A stretch of DNA of 64,000 bases from Ruegeria marisrubri. GTDB taxonomy: Bacteria; Pseudomonadota; Alphaproteobacteria; Rhodobacterales; Rhodobacteraceae. Within the stretch, counting starts at the first letter, position 1; each line of letters opens with the position of its first letter. Position numbers and translations under genes: made by a program. The notes under the pieces are model-generated. The model was not told the DNA's origin. It was given only the letters and a program-made list of their open reading frames with translations, and did not search any database. Shown here one piece after another: positions 62,388-64,000 of the stretch. The stretch spans positions 1 to 64,000 of the forward strand of contig NZ_LQBQ01000039.1 of assembly GCF_001507595.1 (NCBI RefSeq), in the 5' to 3' direction.

Positions 62388-63445
62388 GCCAGCCGGCGGG
62401 CGAGTTCCGACCAGTCGGGCAACGCCTCGGGCCGGCGCTCCCGGCGCTCGCATCGGTCAAGGGCGCCGGGCTGGCCGTAGCCGATGATCGCAGGCAGGGA
62501 CGGGTGGCAGAGCCGGTCCGGTCCGAGGATCGGCAGCCCGAAATGGCGATAGAGCAGGATCCGGTTCGAGTTCGTGGTCTGGTACTCGATGCCGGGCCGG
62601 TCGACATAGGGCGCGAGGCCGATATCGGCATGGGCGATGTGGGCAAGCGTGGTGTCGAAGCTTTGTTCGCCGTGAAAGAACAGGTTCGGCAGCCGGGGCG
62701 GGGTGGACTTGAGCCGGCCCAGTACATGCAGCCGCCAGTTGGGGCGCGATTGGGCGATGCGCAGAAGGGCAGGGATGTCCAGTTGGGTGGTGCCGGCGCA
62801 GACAGCCTCGAATTGCGCTCGGGGCTCGTAGGGGTCTGGTTGGGGCCGCGCCAACGCTTCGCGTGGGATTCCCATCGGGTCGAGCGTCACCTTCGGATGC
62901 GGGAACCGTTGCGCCAGACGCGGCGAGGGCGTGCTGATCCGGTCGAAAAGGCAGGCGTATCGCTGCTCGGCGCGGATCAGGAGGCCGGGCGGATTGAGCA
63001 GGCGGATATCGTCGTTGACCCGATAGATCAAGCGCGCCTGCGGCGCCAGACGACGGGCGAGCGGGGTCAGCATGACCGGCGCGCCGCTTTCGATCAGCAC
63101 CAGATCTGCACGGGCCAGCGGCGCTTTCAGGCGCGATGCCCAATAGGCCGGGAACAGGCAATGCGCCGGGTTCAGCAGTGGGTCAAGCGTCGTGCGCAGC
63201 GGATGGATCGGGGAATAGCCGAAGAGTGCGGTCAGGCGCTCGCTCAAGCGGTGCGTGCCCGGTCTGGGCGGCGTCTCGAGCACGGCCAGCCGCTTGTCCC
63301 CGAATACGCGGGACAACCAGCTGTAGCCGACCGTCCCGAAGGTCACGTGCCATCCCAGTTTCTGCAACTCGTCAGATATCCAAAGAAAGCTGGGCCGACG
63401 TTTTTGTCCGGGAAAATGGCCGGTGAGCAGGACGGCACGGTTCAT
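62327..63445 (-). CDS. GumK-like glycosyltransferase
   Basis: The protein has 372 aa from ATG 63445. The N-terminus AVLLTGHFPGQKRRPSFLWISDELQKLGWHVTFGTVGYSWLS resembles GumK-type glucuronosyltransferases of exopolysaccharide synthesis. A nucleotide-sugar-binding half follows (FEAVCAGTTQLDIPALLRIAQSRPNWRLHVLG, HADIGLAPYVDRPGIEYQTTNSNRILLYRHFGLPIL). It should add a sugar to a lipid-linked repeat at the inner membrane. The start codon overlaps the stop of the flippase gene (ATGA). The C-terminal ~20 residues are read from DNA that also encodes the end of the spike fibre on the other strand. Confidence 0.78.
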   Translation of the reverse strand: MNRAVLLTGHFPGQKRRPSFLWISDELQKLGWHVTFGTVGYSWLSRVFGDKRLAVLETPPRPGTHRLSERLTALFGYSPIHPLRTTLDPLLNPAHCLFPAYWASRLKAPLARADLVLIESGAPVMLTPLARRLAPQARLIYRVNDDIRLLNPPGLLIRAEQRYACLFDRISTPSPRLAQRFPHPKVTLDPMGIPREALARPQPDPYEPRAQFEAVCAGTTQLDIPALLRIAQSRPNWRLHVLGRLKSTPPRLPNLFFHGEQSFDTTLAHIAHADIGLAPYVDRPGIEYQTTNSNRILLYRHFGLPILGPDRLCHPSLPAIIGYGQPGALDRCERRERRPEALPDWSELARRLAQNGETVPPELRLTSPATVT

Positions 63446-64000
63446 GCGGCGGCCCTCGCCGGAGCGGGCCGCAACCAGCGCTGGGCGGCCCTGATATACC
63501 AGAGCAGCACCAGCAGGGACGCAGTCGGCAACGCCCAGATGGCGGTGTTCAGCGTGGTCTGCAGGCCGGGCAGGGCCAGGATCAGGGTCATGCCCAGCGT
63601 GGCGAGGCTGCGGGTCAGGGTCAGGCGGATGGCTCCGGCGGCGCTGAGCGCCTGGGTGACCGGCATGGCGAGCGCGGTCAGCAATCCGGTGAGGCAGAAG
63701 GCTGGCATCAGGGGCGCAACGGAGGCGGCATGGGCCGGTCCGACCGCGATGGCCAGAATTTTCGGGGCTGCAAGCAGGGCGAGCGGGTAGACGAGGCAGG
63801 CGACCCGCGCGGTCACGGACATGCTGCGGGTCAGTTCTTCGCGCAGCGCGGGTCGCGGCAGGCCGGCGAAACGTGGCAGCGCGACATAGCGGATTGGCGC
63901 GATGGCCAGCGCGTCGATCAGGCTCAGAAAACGGGCCGCGATCTGGAAGGCGCCGGCGGCGGCCAGGCCGAGGCAAGCGCCGATTGCCAGTTGCAGGAGC
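63442..64000 (-). CDS. Polysaccharide flippase, C-terminal part (5' end outside window)
   Basis: The frame is open from the window edge to the stop at 63442, 185 residues. It is very hydrophobic, with segments LLQLAIGACLGLAAAGAF, VACLVYPLALLAAPKILAIAV, LMPAFCLTGLLTALAMPVTQAL and AIWALPTASLLVLLWYI. The FQIAARFLSLIDALAIAPIRYVALPRFA stretch is typical of Wzx/MATE-like oligosaccharide flippases. It moves lipid-linked repeat units across the inner membrane and couples to the GumK-like gene by ATGA overlap. The upstream half of the gene and the rest of the locus lie beyond the window. Confidence 0.8.
   Translation of the reverse strand, partial: LLQLAIGACLGLAAAGAFQIAARFLSLIDALAIAPIRYVALPRFAGLPRPALREELTRSMSVTARVACLVYPLALLAAPKILAIAVGPAHAASVAPLMPAFCLTGLLTALAMPVTQALSAAGAIRLTLTRSLATLGMTLILALPGLQTTLNTAIWALPTASLLVLLWYIRAAQRWLRPAPARAAA

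Overview
The window reads as chromosomal DNA of a high-GC alphaproteobacterium of the Rhodobacterales (Roseobacter/Rhodobacteraceae type). Indicators are a PcaQ-controlled protocatechuate cluster, a BioMNY biotin transporter, TRAP and tripartite tricarboxylate (TTT) transporters, monomeric isocitrate dehydrogenase, and a two-gene locus resembling the head spike of the Rhodobacter gene transfer agent (GTA). Taxonomy is inferred from gene content only.

Layout. 1-462 is the end of an RTX repeat protein. 876-5206 is an Mla/MCE lipid-transport operon (STAS-MlaE, MlaF, MlaD, PqiC-like lipoprotein). 5271-5879 (-) is a small chimeric gene: an ECF sigma factor N-terminus joined in frame to the C-terminus of a von Willebrand/DUF3520 protein. 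Then come icd (-), tex (+) and nadABC (-). 14752-16659 is bioMNY, facing a minus-strand operon of acyl-CoA ligase, thiolase and MOSC protein. 19816-27017 holds an FAH-family hydrolase, a TctABC transporter and, divergently, a TctDE two-component system with a third, binding-protein gene. 27045-32607 is 4-hydroxybenzoate/protocatechuate catabolism: pobA, pcaC, pcaH, pcaG, a BKACE-type beta-keto acid cleavage enzyme, a GST and pcaQ.

32920-48943 is the most unusual part. Twelve minus-strand genes with small gaps or overlaps encode two secreted LysM plus solute-binding-domain proteins, a PP2C phosphatase, an FHA protein, a transmembrane Ser/Thr kinase with periplasmic PDZ-like repeats, four dynamin-like GTPases arranged as two large/small pairs, a roadblock-like protein and two proteins I cannot assign. 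I read it as a single envelope-stress or membrane-remodelling system in which a periplasmic signal passes through kinase/phosphatase/FHA signalling to paired bacterial dynamins. This is inference from domains and gene order. No type VI secretion structural gene is present.

49284-64000 carries tRNA-Leu(UAG), an NfeD protease/slipin pair, a lactate module (FCD-type GntR regulator, TRAP binding protein, fused TRAP permease, quinone-linked D-lactate dehydrogenase), a small unknown protein, a glutamate-family dehydrogenase, a LysR regulator, the GTA head-spike-like base and fibre genes, and the end of a polysaccharide locus (GumK-like glycosyltransferase and a flippase cut by the window edge).
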